A stretch of 64,000 bases of DNA from Rickettsia endosymbiont of Lasioglossum villosulum (GCF_964026455.1 NZ_OZ032152.1:1-64000); one strand, 5' to 3'. Shown: positions 27,342 to 36,389, numbered from the stretch's first letter. The notes: generated by a model from the letters alone, not told the origin. Translations and numbers: made by a program.

Positions 27342-29177
27342 CTATTTTCTACCAAATAAACGTTCGATATCTTTAAGCTTAAGTTCAATGTAGGTAGGTC
27401 TGCCGTGGTTGCACTGTCCTGAAAATGGTGTATTTTCCATTTGGCGGAGTAGTGCGTTCATTTCCTCTCCTGATAATTTTCGTCCTGCTCTGATAGAATA
27501 GTGACAAGCGTAAGTCTCGGTAACATGCTCAATTAATTCGGTTAAGGCTATATTTTCCCCGCATTCTGCTAAATGATCAGCCAAATCTTGAATTAGCTTT
27601 TGTACGTTTATATCACCAAGAATATTAGGAATTTCGGTTACTATAATAGATTTTTCGCCGAATTTTTCTAAGCTTAAGCCTAATTTAGATAATTTATCTT
27701 TGTTCTCATATAAAATATCGGCTCTTTTCTCGTCCGGTAATTCGACTATTTCAGGAATGAGTAAACGCTGTTTTATTAACTCTTCATTCTTAATATAATT
27801 TTTGATTTTTTCATATCCAAGGCGTTCATGTGCCGCATGCTGGTCAGTGATTACTATACTATCTTCCGTCTGTGAAATAACATAAGTAGTGTGAAGCTGG
27901 GCTTTAGCTGCTCCAAGCCTATATTGTGAAGATTTTTGCGGCTCGTTCTGTATACGCTGCTCTACTTCCTGCTCGATCCTAGCATGTGGTAGTGTATCTA
28001 TCAATTTTTGGCAGCTATTATTTGGCTTATATTTAGGCACAGTAGGTGATATAGCAGGTCGATATTCGCTAGGTTTACTATTCACGTTTAAGGATTTACT
28101 TATAGCTGGTTCTTTATTAACGAATGGGTTTTTAAATAATTCAATAGCACTAGATGCAATGGTGGTGGATGCGATATGACTTTTATTTGACAAGGCATTT
28201 TTGATTGAATCTATAAGTAAATTCCGTACATAATTCGGATCATGAAACCTAACTTCAGCTTTTGCCGGATGCACATTTACGTCAACAAGTTGAGGATCGA
28301 TTTGCAGGAATATGGCACATAAAGGGTAGCGATCACGCGGCATATAATCTTGATATGCTACCCTTAGAGCTACTTGCAATAATTTATCTTTTACCGGTCT
28401 GTTATTGATGAATAAAAACTGATCTTCGCTGGAGGCTCTATTATATGTTGGGATGTTCGTATAGCCATAAATAGAAAAATCAGGAGATTTAAAATCTATA
28501 TAAGAGGCATTTTTTATAAAATCCTCACCTATTACGTCAATTATTCTTTGTTTCAAGTTGTTTTCGGCGTCCTTATTTTGTCCTTTAAGCTTTAGTAAGG
28601 TTTTACCATCATGTGTTAGGCTAAATGATATTTCAGGATGTGCGAGTGCAATCTTTTTAACTACATCTACAGTAGCTGCAAGCTCGGTTTTATCAGTTCT
28701 TAAAAATTTCAGACGTGCGGGCGTAGCAAAAAATAAATCTCTTATCTCAATTTTAGTACCTTCATTATGAATAGCTGGAGCAATTTGTTTTTCGTCACCA
28801 CCAATTAATTTAATTTGAAAAGCTTTTTGATTATCACGTTTTTTAGAAGTAATCAGCATTTTACTAATGGCGGCAATAGATGGTAATGCCTCGCCCCTAA
28901 AACCGAAAGTATGTATATTTAGGAAATCGGTCTCATCAAGTTTAGAAGTAGTATGACGCTCAACGGCAATCTCTAGCTCCTTATCCGTCATACCGACGCC
29001 ATCATCGGAAATGATGATTAGATTTTTGCCGGCACGCTCTAAGATAATGTCAATTTTGGTACTACCTGCATCAACGGCATTTTCAACCAATTCCTTTACA
29101 ACCGATGCGGGACGCTCTATAACTTCGCCAGCAGCAATGCGGTTGATAGTACTTTCTGAAAGAAGCTTTATAGTCAT
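27342..29177 (-). CDS. mutL: DNA mismatch repair protein MutL
   Basis: MutL couples MutS mismatch recognition to strand removal. The N-terminal GHL ATPase motifs are ELVENAVDAG near residue 31, ISDDGVGM near 57, and GFRGEALPSIAA near 92. The C-terminal domain carries DQHAAHERLGYE near 440, matching DQHA(X)2E(X)4E of the MutL endonuclease, and ends with GQCNHGRPT. It is therefore a nicking-type MutL, as expected without MutH. At 611 aa it is intact. The small zinc-finger gene upstream overlaps it by four bases. Confidence 0.95.
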   Translation of the reverse strand: MTIKLLSESTINRIAAGEVIERPASVVKELVENAVDAGSTKIDIILERAGKNLIIISDDGVGMTDKELEIAVERHTTSKLDETDFLNIHTFGFRGEALPSIAAISKMLITSKKRDNQKAFQIKLIGGDEKQIAPAIHNEGTKIEIRDLFFATPARLKFLRTDKTELAATVDVVKKIALAHPEISFSLTHDGKTLLKLKGQNKDAENNLKQRIIDVIGEDFIKNASYIDFKSPDFSIYGYTNIPTYNRASSEDQFLFINNRPVKDKLLQVALRVAYQDYMPRDRYPLCAIFLQIDPQLVDVNVHPAKAEVRFHDPNYVRNLLIDSIKNALSNKSHIASTTIASSAIELFKNPFVNKEPAISKSLNVNSKPSEYRPAISPTVPKYKPNNSCQKLIDTLPHARIEQEVEQRIQNEPQKSSQYRLGAAKAQLHTTYVISQTEDSIVITDQHAAHERLGYEKIKNYIKNEELIKQRLLIPEIVELPDEKRADILYENKDKLSKLGLSLEKFGEKSIIVTEIPNILGDINVQKLIQDLADHLAECGENIALTELIEHVTETYACHYSIRAGRKLSGEEMNALLRQMENTPFSGQCNHGRPTYIELKLKDIERLFGRK

Positions 29178-29365
29178 TTTGTTTCTATTAATCTAAATTT
29201 TTTACTACAATAAGGGCAGCTAACTTCCTTTTTTTCTTTATCAATTTCTAAATAAACTTTCGGATGATCATAAGGCGGCTCTTTACCGCAGCAAGATACA
29301 GATGCATCAACACTATTAACAATTTCCATAGATTTACACATTTTTCTTTTAGTAACATCTAACAT
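29174..29365 (-). CDS. Small zinc-finger (CHCC) protein
   Basis: This 63-aa protein has the zf-CHCC pattern of alphaproteobacterial relatives of the mitochondrial complex I subunit NDUFS6. A C..H pair lies in CCGKEPPYDHPKVYLEI, and a CPYC pair is near residue 52. In these bacteria it is thought to accompany complex I or membrane assembly. It overlaps mutL by four bases on the same strand, so the two are likely cotranscribed. Confidence 0.82.
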   Translation of the reverse strand: MLDVTKRKMCKSMEIVNSVDASVSCCGKEPPYDHPKVYLEIDKEKKEVSCPYCSKKFRLIETK

Positions 29366-29680
29366 AAGTTACTTTTAAATAAAAGACAAATTAATTTCTG
29401 GTGTCATTCCGCAGCGGCATTATTGTATGATTCCTATGTCATTCCTAGCTAAAGGCATTGTTGCGTGGATCAGTTTTCCAGTTGTCATCCCGCGAGCTTG
29501 TAGCGGGATCCAGTTAAAAATACTAATAAAATTAGTATTTTTTATTATTTTTTGGATGCCGTGGTCAAGCAACTAGATGACATTGAAAGTGCTTTTCGAT
29601 CCACGCGGGCAATGCCGCACGGGAATGACATCGAACACTGCATACAAGTCTTTTTAGAAGTAACATAACAGGAGGTAAAA
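29366..29680. other. Gene-free repeat stretch upstream of the dehydrogenase gene
   Basis: Decayed gtcattcc pieces come first, then a palindrome at 29484-29581 (gtcatcccgcgagcttg to gccgtggtcaagcaactagatgac). The flank cattgaaagtgcttttcgatcc follows. The last 60 bases hold the leader of the next gene, with a strong aggagg ribosome site at 29670-29675. Confidence 0.75.
29484..29581. repeat. Palindromic repeat, 'gtcatcccgcg' family
   Basis: It shares the middle gggatccagttaaaaatac and the right-hand tttggatgccgtggtcaagc with the copy at 18134-18221. The right arm has lost its ccacgg. Confidence 0.8.
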
Positions 29681-30460
29681 ATGAAAGATAAAGTAGTAGT
29701 TATAATTGGTTCAACAAGTGGTATCGGATTTGAAATAGCCAAGCATTTTGCAAAACTTGGTACAAAATTAGTTATTAATGGTTTTGCAAAAGATGATGAA
29801 GTGCAAAAAATTTCTACGGAATTAAAAAATCTTGGTGCAGCTGACATATTTTATCAAGGAGTAAATCTTGAAAAGCCGAGTGAAATAAAATCTATGTTTG
29901 AAAATATAGTAAAAGAATTCGGAAAAATAGATATATTAGTGAATAACGCAGGCATTCAACATGTTGCCCCTATCGATGAGTTTCCAGAAGATAAATGGGA
30001 ACAGATTTTGCGTATAGATTTAATAGCCTCTTTTTATACTACAAAATACGCTATTCCTATAATGAAAAAGAACGGCTTTGGGCGTATCGTCAATATCGCT
30101 TCAGCTCACGCATACGTTGCATCCCCTTTTAAATCGGCATATGTGGCAGCAAAGCACGGAATCCTTGGATTAACTAAAACTGTTGCTTTAGAAGTAGCTG
30201 AGAATAATATCACTGTTAATGCTGTTTGTCCTGGTTATGTAAATACTCCTCTTGTAAAAAACCAAATAGCAGATACTGCAAAAGCTCGCCATATTAGCGA
30301 AGAATCAGCCTTAAAAGACGTAATATTAAAGTCACAAGCCACAAAGAAATTCGTGGAGGCAAGCGAAATAGCTGATTTAGTAATATTTCTATGTGACGAA
30401 AAAGCATCATCTATAACAGGAGCTGGACTCTTGATAGATGGGGGCTGGACAGCACAATAA
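29681..30460 (+). CDS. bdhA: 3-hydroxybutyrate dehydrogenase (SDR family)
   Basis: It oxidises 3-hydroxybutyrate to acetoacetate with NAD+. The short-chain dehydrogenase motifs are GSTSGIGFEIA near residue 9, NNAGIQHVAP near 88, and YVAAKHG near 155 with the Tyr/Lys pair. HVAPIDEFPEDKW, KSQATKKFVEASEIA and the FLCDEKASSITGA segment are as in the bdhA subgroup, which separates it from FabG. With phbB at 44286 it suggests hydroxybutyrate/acetoacetate traffic. An aggaggt ribosome site precedes the ATG. Confidence 0.87.
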   Translation: MKDKVVVIIGSTSGIGFEIAKHFAKLGTKLVINGFAKDDEVQKISTELKNLGAADIFYQGVNLEKPSEIKSMFENIVKEFGKIDILVNNAGIQHVAPIDEFPEDKWEQILRIDLIASFYTTKYAIPIMKKNGFGRIVNIASAHAYVASPFKSAYVAAKHGILGLTKTVALEVAENNITVNAVCPGYVNTPLVKNQIADTAKARHISEESALKDVILKSQATKKFVEASEIADLVIFLCDEKASSITGAGLLIDGGWTAQ

Positions 30461-30579
30461 CCCAAATTTCTTAATAAACATTAACTATTAAGAAATAACT
30501 AATGCTAGAAATTTCTTGAAAAGTGCTTATTTAACTTATTACACTAAAATAAATTAATTTTTATTTTTAAGAGGGAGTT

Positions 30580-31503
30580 ATGACACAAAAAGAGCATCCA
30601 CAAACAACCGAACTAAATCAAATAAAAAACGCTAAAATACTACATTTTAAAGATGAACACGGCAAAGCTGTAGATGGGCATTTAATCGTAGGAGAAGTAG
30701 AACATAAAGAAAAAATAAACCTAGAAAGAAAACGAGAAATTGAAGTAAAGCGTGATTTAGGTAAATTTAAAAAGATTCTAGCCTTTTTAGGTATAATTAA
30801 ACGTACAGAAAAAATTACTGTGAATGAAATATTTCCAGTAGAATCAGTCCGAAAAGAAGAACAAATTATAGGTGCTTTTACTAAAGATAAAAAATCAATA
30901 GAAAATTTTTTGGACGATTTAGATTTTCATGAAACAAAACTTTATGCTTATGATCTTAATGGTAAAAAAGTTGGAGAGGTAGGTGATTTTGCAAAAATAA
31001 TATTAGATGAGGGTGTTAAGTTTGATGAAACTATCCTTGAAAAAAATGGAAAAGTATTTGCCATTAAGAAAAATAATGAGTTTTTAAAATCATTTTCTGC
31101 TTCTGCAGAAAAAGATAATCAGTTTTTAGATTTAAAAGGCAAACCGATACCAAATCAAAATCAGTTTAAACAAGAAAGTAATAAAATTTATTATTTAGGA
31201 AGTGTTAGAAATGAAAGGCAAGCTACTAAAAATACTTTAAAAAGCGATAAACGAACTGTAAAAATATCAGAAAAAGCAGCAACTAAAACTTTTCATAAAA
31301 ATGAAAAGGTTGATACTTCAAAAGGCAAGAAAAGTCTTGATAAAAAACCAGCTAGAAGTGCTTTAAAAGGTAGTAGAGAAGTTGCAAAAAAAATAGGTGA
31401 AGAATTACGTAAAGAGCAAGAAAAGAATTTTGCAGGAATTAATAAAAAACCGAAAGCTGCCGCACTTAAAAAAGTAGAAACCCCAAAAGTTCCTACTAGA
31501 TAA
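30580..31503 (+). CDS. Lysine-rich hypothetical protein (307 aa)
   Basis: I do not recognise this protein. It is strongly basic with no signal peptide or membrane helix. The first 180 residues contain two stretches that may be folded: KKILAFLGIIKRTEKI, and YDLNGKKVGEVGDFAKIILD. The last 110 residues are Lys/Ala/Ser-rich (SEKAATKTFHKN, KPARSALKGSREVAKK) and look disordered. A strong gaggga ribosome site precedes the ATG. The 270 bases after it look like further, now frameshifted, coding sequence, so the gene may once have been longer. Secretion is possible but not shown. Confidence 0.65.
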   Translation: MTQKEHPQTTELNQIKNAKILHFKDEHGKAVDGHLIVGEVEHKEKINLERKREIEVKRDLGKFKKILAFLGIIKRTEKITVNEIFPVESVRKEEQIIGAFTKDKKSIENFLDDLDFHETKLYAYDLNGKKVGEVGDFAKIILDEGVKFDETILEKNGKVFAIKKNNEFLKSFSASAEKDNQFLDLKGKPIPNQNQFKQESNKIYYLGSVRNERQATKNTLKSDKRTVKISEKAATKTFHKNEKVDTSKGKKSLDKKPARSALKGSREVAKKIGEELRKEQEKNFAGINKKPKAAALKKVETPKVPTR

Positions 31504-31827
31504 TTTTGATTTTTATACAAACAAATTAAGATTTAAAGGTAATTTTAGGGCTGAATTATTTAAAAAGAGCCCTAAACTAAAAACTAATGCTGCTGATCAT
31601 ATTAAGAAGTATCATAATACTGAAGAAAGGAAACAAAAATTCATAGAGATATGCATGTTGATACTAGCAAAGGGATTAAAAATCTATCTATTAAAGATAT
31701 TTTAAAACTAAATGAACCGCTTCCAGATTATGATTCAGACGACTCAGGTTTTACTAGTCACGATATAATTTGACAATAATAAAAACATGAATATCTTTAA
31801 TAATAGTCAATAAATAGAGAATGTATT
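31504..31827. other. Intergenic stretch with decayed coding sequence
   Basis: 31505-31665 is open in one frame (GNFRAELFKKSPKLKTNAAD and KKYHNTEERKQKFIE). From 31651 another frame gives MHVDTSKGIKNLSIKDIL followed by an acidic end, stopping at 31773. Read together they look like one C-terminal coding segment broken by a small indel near 31650. The last 50 bases are leader of the next gene. Confidence 0.5.
31651..31773 (+). pseudogene. C-terminal gene remnant (40 codons)
   Basis: The frame starts MHVDTSKGIKNLSIKDILKL and ends in an acidic DYDSDDSGFTSHDII. It has no ribosome site. Continuity of style with the frame ending just upstream suggests the tail of a broken gene, not an independent peptide. 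Confidence 0.4.
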
Positions 31828-32721
31828 ATGAAAAATAATGGTAGTGGCAATGAAAATCGTTGGAAAAAAGCTGTTGATAAATTTAGACATGCGTTAGGAG
31901 ATCCAGTTGATTCAGTAAGGGTAAGAATATCTGAAAAATCAGATCATTCAGATTATCTGGAAGAGATAGCTACTGGTAAGTTAGTGAAAAGTATAGGTCG
32001 TTATACATTTGAATTTCCTATGCTAGTAATGTCGGAAGAGATACTACGCAATCACCAGATAACATACAGTAAATCTTTAGAAGCATTATTAGATCATGAG
32101 GGAAAACACGCTAGCACTGTTGGTAAGACAAGTAAAGGAGTAGAAGATCAACAAGCTTTTATTATGGATAAGAAAGGTAATTTATATATTGGAAGTCATG
32201 AAGGACAACCTGTTGATCCAGAAAATCCCAGCTTGTCTCATGCTTCATTTTTAGGTGGGATACCAGCTGAAATGGCTGGAATGATATCTATCGATGCTGG
32301 AAAAATAAAATTAATATCTGATAATAGTGGGCATTATGCTCCAGAACCTTTAGATATGTACCGTGGGATAAAAAAGATACAAGAAAAAATGCCAGGAGCT
32401 TTAGACAAAAATTGTTTAATTCTTATTCAGAACAAAGACCCTGAGCCTCTTAAGAATTTTGTAGCAAAAATGGAAGAAAAGGTTCAAGGAACGGGTGGCA
32501 AAACTCATTATGAACAATTGCGTGAAAACCGAATATCAAAAATTAAAGAATATCAAGCTAAGTTAAAAAATGTTTCTAAGAAAACTGCAGTAACACAAGC
32601 AGCAACAATAGGTAAAGATTTAAAAGATACATTATTAAAAAGAAAGCAAGATAATGAAAAGGCTACTGGAGATTTAGCTACAAATGCACGACGTGCAAAA
32701 AGGGCAAATTTTATTGGATAA
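31828..32721 (+). CDS. Accessory protein with IQM-like 'SGHY' domain
   Basis: The middle (about residues 75-195) contains YSKSLEALLDHEGKHAS, then HASFLGGIPAEMAGMISI and DNSGHYAPEPLDMYRGI. The chain HSSFL.G.....AG.....G......SGHY.P is one I recall from plant calmodulin-binding IQM proteins and some bacterial effectors. That match is from memory and untested. The C-terminal 100 residues are basic and helical (KIKEYQAKLKNVSKK, ending RRAKRANFIG). There is no signal peptide. Its position between another lysine-rich accessory gene and housekeeping genes suggests an acquired or host-directed gene. Confidence 0.6.
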   Translation: MKNNGSGNENRWKKAVDKFRHALGDPVDSVRVRISEKSDHSDYLEEIATGKLVKSIGRYTFEFPMLVMSEEILRNHQITYSKSLEALLDHEGKHASTVGKTSKGVEDQQAFIMDKKGNLYIGSHEGQPVDPENPSLSHASFLGGIPAEMAGMISIDAGKIKLISDNSGHYAPEPLDMYRGIKKIQEKMPGALDKNCLILIQNKDPEPLKNFVAKMEEKVQGTGGKTHYEQLRENRISKIKEYQAKLKNVSKKTAVTQAATIGKDLKDTLLKRKQDNEKATGDLATNARRAKRANFIG

Positions 32722-32791
32722 AAATTTATACTTTATAAATGATAGAACTTGTTTATAATAACTAATTAGTAATTAAGTTATTTAGAGTTCG

Positions 32792-34063
32792 ATGAATAAA
32801 TCTAAATTCATTTTTCTATCTGCCATTTCAGGGAATATACTTGAATATTATGACTTTACTGTATATTCAGTTTTCTCGCCGATTATAGGGCGAATTTTCT
32901 TTCCTGGGGAGTCAGAATTTATCCAGATTCTTTTAAGCTTAGCCGTATTTGCGGTTGGGTTTTTGACAAGACCTATCGGTGGTATATTATTTGGTTATAT
33001 CGGTGATAGATATGGTAGGCGTATTGCCTTGATAATATCTATGCTTGGTATGACTATCCCGACCTTTATCATGGGTTTGATCCCCTCATATGCAGATATT
33101 GGGGTTTATGCACCTATAACTCTAATCATAATGCGGCTTATTCAGGGACTTTGTATTAGCGGTGAGGGAACAGGAGCTGCTATTTTCATTTTAGAACATC
33201 GTCAAAATTTAAGACCTGGTTTTACAGCAGGTTTAGTACATGGTTCCAATATTGTTGGCACATTAGTAGCAATTTTTATTGGTATTATAATCGAGCGTTA
33301 TTTTTCCCATATTGATTTTGCATGGCGGTTTGCTTTTCTTCTCGGCGGATTTATAGGGCTTGCCGGATTTTACTTGCGACTGCGTGTTTCAGAAACGCCG
33401 ATTTTTAAAATGCTTGAGAAAAAGAAAAAAGTTCTTAAAGCTCCTTTTTCCAACGTAATAAAAACAGCTTGGAAATCTATGTTTTTGACCATATGTATAG
33501 GTGCCATAGCTAGCAGTATTATGTATTTAGTAAAAACATATATAAATGTGTTTTATTACAATGTTATGCATTTTGATAATGCTATTGCTTTATCCTATTC
33601 AGCTTATAGCTTGTTTATTGCAATGGTTGCGATGCTGCTTGCTGGCGGTGCTGCCGATATTATCGGAAAGTTTAAGATGAGTATGTTAGTCGGTACTGCA
33701 ATTTTGTTATTGATCTTACCGACTATGTTACTTATGTCGGCAGAAGAAACTTGGCAGCAAATTCTAGCACTTACTATTCTTGGCATGCTTGCAGGAAGTA
33801 TAGCAGGTACGGCATATATATTCGTTATTTCTCTATTTACTGCAGAGCAAAAATTTACCGGCGTTGCTTTCAGCTACAACTTTGCGATAGCAATATTTGG
33901 CGGTACGTCCCCGATTATTTCACGTTGGCTTGTTGAGCATACTAAATTATTTTACGCTCCAGCTTTCTATATCATGATTATTGCAGCTATATTTTTAATT
34001 ATTATGTATATGATGAGAAGAGTAATCAAACAGTTGTTAAATAGTTATGAACAAAAAAAATAG
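32792..34063 (+). CDS. ProP-like MFS transporter
   Basis: This is a major-facilitator proton symporter of the metabolite:H+ family (ProP group), of which Rickettsia has many paralogs. Twelve hydrophobic helices are visible. The motifs are GNILEYYDFTVYSVFSPIIG at the start, GYIGDRYGRRIA near residue 72 (the D-R-x-G-R-R loop), and RLIQGLCISGEG near 114. The substrate is unknown; proline, betaine or a carboxylate are family possibilities. It overlaps hemF by 17 bases. Confidence 0.9.
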   Translation: MNKSKFIFLSAISGNILEYYDFTVYSVFSPIIGRIFFPGESEFIQILLSLAVFAVGFLTRPIGGILFGYIGDRYGRRIALIISMLGMTIPTFIMGLIPSYADIGVYAPITLIIMRLIQGLCISGEGTGAAIFILEHRQNLRPGFTAGLVHGSNIVGTLVAIFIGIIIERYFSHIDFAWRFAFLLGGFIGLAGFYLRLRVSETPIFKMLEKKKKVLKAPFSNVIKTAWKSMFLTICIGAIASSIMYLVKTYINVFYYNVMHFDNAIALSYSAYSLFIAMVAMLLAGGAADIIGKFKMSMLVGTAILLLILPTMLLMSAEETWQQILALTILGMLAGSIAGTAYIFVISLFTAEQKFTGVAFSYNFAIAIFGGTSPIISRWLVEHTKLFYAPAFYIMIIAAIFLIIMYMMRRVIKQLLNSYEQKK

Positions 34064-34886
34064 AGAAGTAACAAGTAGCTGGTTTACTAATTTACGTGAT
34101 TTATTATGCACGGAATTTGAGAAAATCGAAGAAGAATACGCAAAGGCAAAAGGTTTAAAGCCAGGTAAGTTTGTCCGCTCAACCTGGGAACGTGATGGCG
34201 GTGATGGCGGTGTTATGTCTGTCATGAAAGGGGAAGTGTTTGAAAAAGTTGGCGTTAATATATCGACTGTATTCGGTGAATTCTCAAAGGCGTTTCGTGC
34301 CGAAATCCCGGGAGCAGAGCTAGACGGCAAGTTTTTTGCTACTGGTATTTCATTAGTTGCTCACCTTAAATCTCCGTTAATCCCTGCAATGCACTTCAAT
34401 ACTCGTTATATTGAAACCTCAAAAAACTGGTTTGGTGGCGGTGGTGATTTAACGCCTTTTTATCCAGAAGAAGACGAGACAGCAAAATTTCATGTAGCTT
34501 TCAAAGAAGCATGCGACAAATATGATTCTGGCTATTATCCTAAATTTAAAAAGCAATGTGACGAATATTTTTATTTGAAGCATAGAAAAGAACCGAGAGG
34601 AGTCGGCGGAATATTTTACGATTATCTAAATAGTGGTAATTTTGAGCAAGATTTTTCTTTTACGCAAGATGTAGGCAAAGCGTTATTATCAGTATATCCT
34701 GAAATCGTTAGAAATAAGCTATTTTTACCGTGGACGGATGAGCAGAAAGAATATCAGCTCATAAGACGAGGTAGGTACGTAGAATTTAATTTGCTATATG
34801 ATAGAGGCACAAAGTTTGGCTTAATGACTGACGGCAATGTTGAGGCAATATTGATGTCTCTACCACCCGAAGTAAAATGGTCGTAA
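34047..34886 (+). CDS. hemF: Oxygen-dependent coproporphyrinogen III oxidase
   Basis: HemF oxidatively decarboxylates coproporphyrinogen III to protoporphyrinogen IX. Family motifs are HFNTRYIE near residue 113, WFGGGGDLTPFYP near 130, RGVGGIFYDYLN near 190, and RGRYVEFNLLYDRGTKFGL near 250. At 279 aa it is slightly short but complete. It fills the step between hemE and hemJ/hemH. It overlaps the upstream MFS gene, so the two are cotranscribed. Confidence 0.96.
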   Translation: MNKKNREVTSSWFTNLRDLLCTEFEKIEEEYAKAKGLKPGKFVRSTWERDGGDGGVMSVMKGEVFEKVGVNISTVFGEFSKAFRAEIPGAELDGKFFATGISLVAHLKSPLIPAMHFNTRYIETSKNWFGGGGDLTPFYPEEDETAKFHVAFKEACDKYDSGYYPKFKKQCDEYFYLKHRKEPRGVGGIFYDYLNSGNFEQDFSFTQDVGKALLSVYPEIVRNKLFLPWTDEQKEYQLIRRGRYVEFNLLYDRGTKFGLMTDGNVEAILMSLPPEVKWS

Positions 34887-34887
34887 C

Positions 34888-34912
34888 AAAAAACCACCTT
34901 GGCTGGTTTTTT
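34888..34912 (+). terminator. Terminator after hemF
   Basis: A short GC-containing hairpin (accacc/ggctggt) is flanked by an A-run and followed by a run of six T's. It sits two bases after the hemF stop. Confidence 0.75.
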
Positions 34913-34914
34913 CC

Positions 34915-34943
34915 TTGACTATTTTTTAATTTCGTTTTATTCT
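34915..34943 (+). promoter_or_regulatory. Promoter of rpmG
   Basis: TTGACT (34915-34920) is followed after 17 bases by TATTCT (34938-34943), 44 bases before the rpmG ATG. It directly follows the hemF terminator. Confidence 0.5.
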
Positions 34944-34987
34944 GCTCTATTTAGAATATTATAATATCTTGATTAGGCGATAAGCTA

Positions 34988-35158
34988 ATGGCAAAGAAAA
35001 ATAAAAACATTTTGGTAAGGTTAGTAAGTACAGCAGGTACAGGCTTTTTTTTAGTGAAAAAGCGTAATCCAAAAACGCAAACCGAAAAGCTTTCTTTTCG
35101 TAAATACGATCCAAAAGTAAGAAAACATGTTCTTTTTAAAGAAGAAAAAATAAAATAA
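34988..35158 (+). CDS. rpmG: 50S ribosomal protein L33
   Basis: This 56-aa protein has the L33 pattern: [20 protein letters not shown], then [19 protein letters not shown] and a short basic tail. It is of the Cys-free type, lacking the zinc CxxC pairs. It precedes rpsP by 12 bases, so both ribosomal genes likely share a transcript. Confidence 0.95.
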   Translation: MAKKNKNILVRLVSTAGTGFFLVKKRNPKTQTEKLSFRKYDPKVRKHVLFKEEKIK

Positions 35159-35170
35159 TCGAAGTAATAT

Positions 35171-35506
35171 ATGGCAGTAAAAATTCGTTTAGCTAGAGGC
35201 GGTGCTAAAAAGCGTCCTTTTTACCGTGTAGTAGTAGCTAACGCAACCGCACCACGTGATGGTGATTTTTTAGAAAAAGTTGGAACTTATAATCCAATGC
35301 TTGCTAAAGATAGTAATGAGCGTGTAGTTCTAAAGGCGGATCGTGTAGAATATTGGCTTAAATCTGGTGCTAAACCAACAGATAGAGTTGCAAAATTTAT
35401 CGAGCAAGCTGGTATAGCTCTTCCTGAAAAAGTCAAAAAAGAGATGGAAGTTAAGCTAAAAAACCGTAAAGCTAAACCAAGCAAAAAAGAAGCTAAAGAA
35501 GCATAG
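35171..35506 (+). CDS. rpsP: 30S ribosomal protein S16
   Basis: S16 stabilises the 30S 5' domain. The N-terminus [20 protein letters not shown] and the segments [13 protein letters not shown] EKVGTYNPM and [18 protein letters not shown] are diagnostic. A Lys-rich tail ends KKEAKEA. It has 111 aa and follows rpmG closely. Confidence 0.97.
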   Translation: MAVKIRLARGGAKKRPFYRVVVANATAPRDGDFLEKVGTYNPMLAKDSNERVVLKADRVEYWLKSGAKPTDRVAKFIEQAGIALPEKVKKEMEVKLKNRKAKPSKKEAKEA

Positions 35507-35832
35507 TTATACCACTGTCATCCCGTGGCTCATCCACGGGATCCAGTAAAAAAGTTTAGAGTGTTGTCAAATCTAGCATTGTCGCTTGTACCTGTGTTGT
35601 TGCATAGCTCTAGAAACGCCTCCGATGTCATTCTTAGCAACAGCTGGAATCCAGCATAAAGCGAGAGAAATCGAGCTTTTAATTTTAAGTTACTATGCTT
35701 GGATTTTACTGGATCCCGTGGACGAGCCACGGGATGACAGAGGGTAAAACTAAGCTATATAACAACACTAGTCAGGCTACAGTATAAAATTAAAAGCTTT
35801 AAATTTACTTAGCTGAATATCTAAAAAAATAA
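35507..35832. other. Gene-free stretch with a composite palindrome before tRNA-Thr
   Basis: 35517-35738 has outer arms (gtcatcccgtggctcatcc to cgtggacgagccacgggatgac). They enclose a decayed element starting gatgtcattcttagcaac near 35627 and the spacer gcgagagaaatcgagc. The remaining 90 bases before the tRNA are plain AT-rich sequence. Confidence 0.75.
35517..35738. repeat. Composite palindrome after rpsP
   Basis: The outer arms gtcatcccgtggctcatcca and gacgagccacgggatgac are inverted repeats about 180 bases apart. Inside is part of a different repeat copy (tagcaacagctggaatccagc). Confidence 0.8.
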
Positions 35833-35907
35833 GCCGGATTAGCTCAGTGGTAGAGCAACCGCCTTGTAAGCGGTAGGTCATCAGTTCAAATCCGATATCC
35901 GGCACCA
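35833..35907 (+). tRNA. tRNA-Thr (anticodon UGU)
   Basis: The acceptor gccggat pairs with atccggc, and CCA is encoded. The D-arm is gctcagtggtagagc. The anticodon stem accgc/gcggt closes loop cttgtaa, giving UGU. The T-arm atcag-ttcaaat-ccgat has one A-C mismatch in the fourth pair of the stem. The length is 75 nt. Confidence 0.94.
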
Positions 35908-36312
35908 CCTTTATAGGTGAAAAATTGTAAAAATATTAGATTGCCGAGTTGAGAATTTCCGGCATTGTTGCATGACTCCGATGTTATTATTGTGGAGGCT
36001 TGCCTGTGTGGATGCTAAGTCGTCATTGCGAACGAACGAAGTGAGTGCGGCAATCTAGAAAAATAATAAAAAATGCTAATTTATAGCATTTTTTATACTT
36101 CCTTGCTTCGTCAATTACTTCGTAATTTCCTCGCAATGACGAGAAAATTGATCCACGCGGGGCAAGCTTTAAGCGGGAATGACATATAGGACGTTTTTTG
36201 ATATTTATGCGGGCAATGCCGGCTTGACCCCACGGGATGATACTAATAATAACGGTTTCAGAGCCATAAAAACACTGTGCTTGAAACACATAAACCATAT
36301 CCACCCATTTCA
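35908..36312. other. Gene-free repeat stretch between two tRNAs
   Basis: It holds the palindrome 36022-36140 and decayed flanks of other copies (attgttgcatgactcc near 35963, ccacgcgggg near 36154, gcgggaatgacat near 36173, gcttgaccccacgggatga near 36222). I see no gene. Confidence 0.75.
36022..36140. repeat. Palindromic repeat, 'gtcattgcgag' family
   Basis: The arms are gtcattgcga and tcgcaatgac, with an inner atgctaatttatagcat hairpin as in the copy at 26742. The block cttcgtcaattacttcgta resembles the one in the 14238 copy. Confidence 0.88.
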
Positions 36313-36389
36313 GCGCCCTTAGCTCAGCTGGATAGAGCAACGGATTTCTAATCCGTAGGTCAGAGGTTCGAATCCTTTAGGGCGCGCCA
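36313..36389 (+). tRNA. tRNA-Arg (anticodon UCU)
   Basis: The acceptor gcgccct pairs with agggcgc, and CCA is encoded. The D-arm is gctcagctggatagagc. The anticodon stem acgga/tccgt closes loop tttctaa, giving UCU. The T-loop is ttcgaat. The length is 77 nt. Confidence 0.96.
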
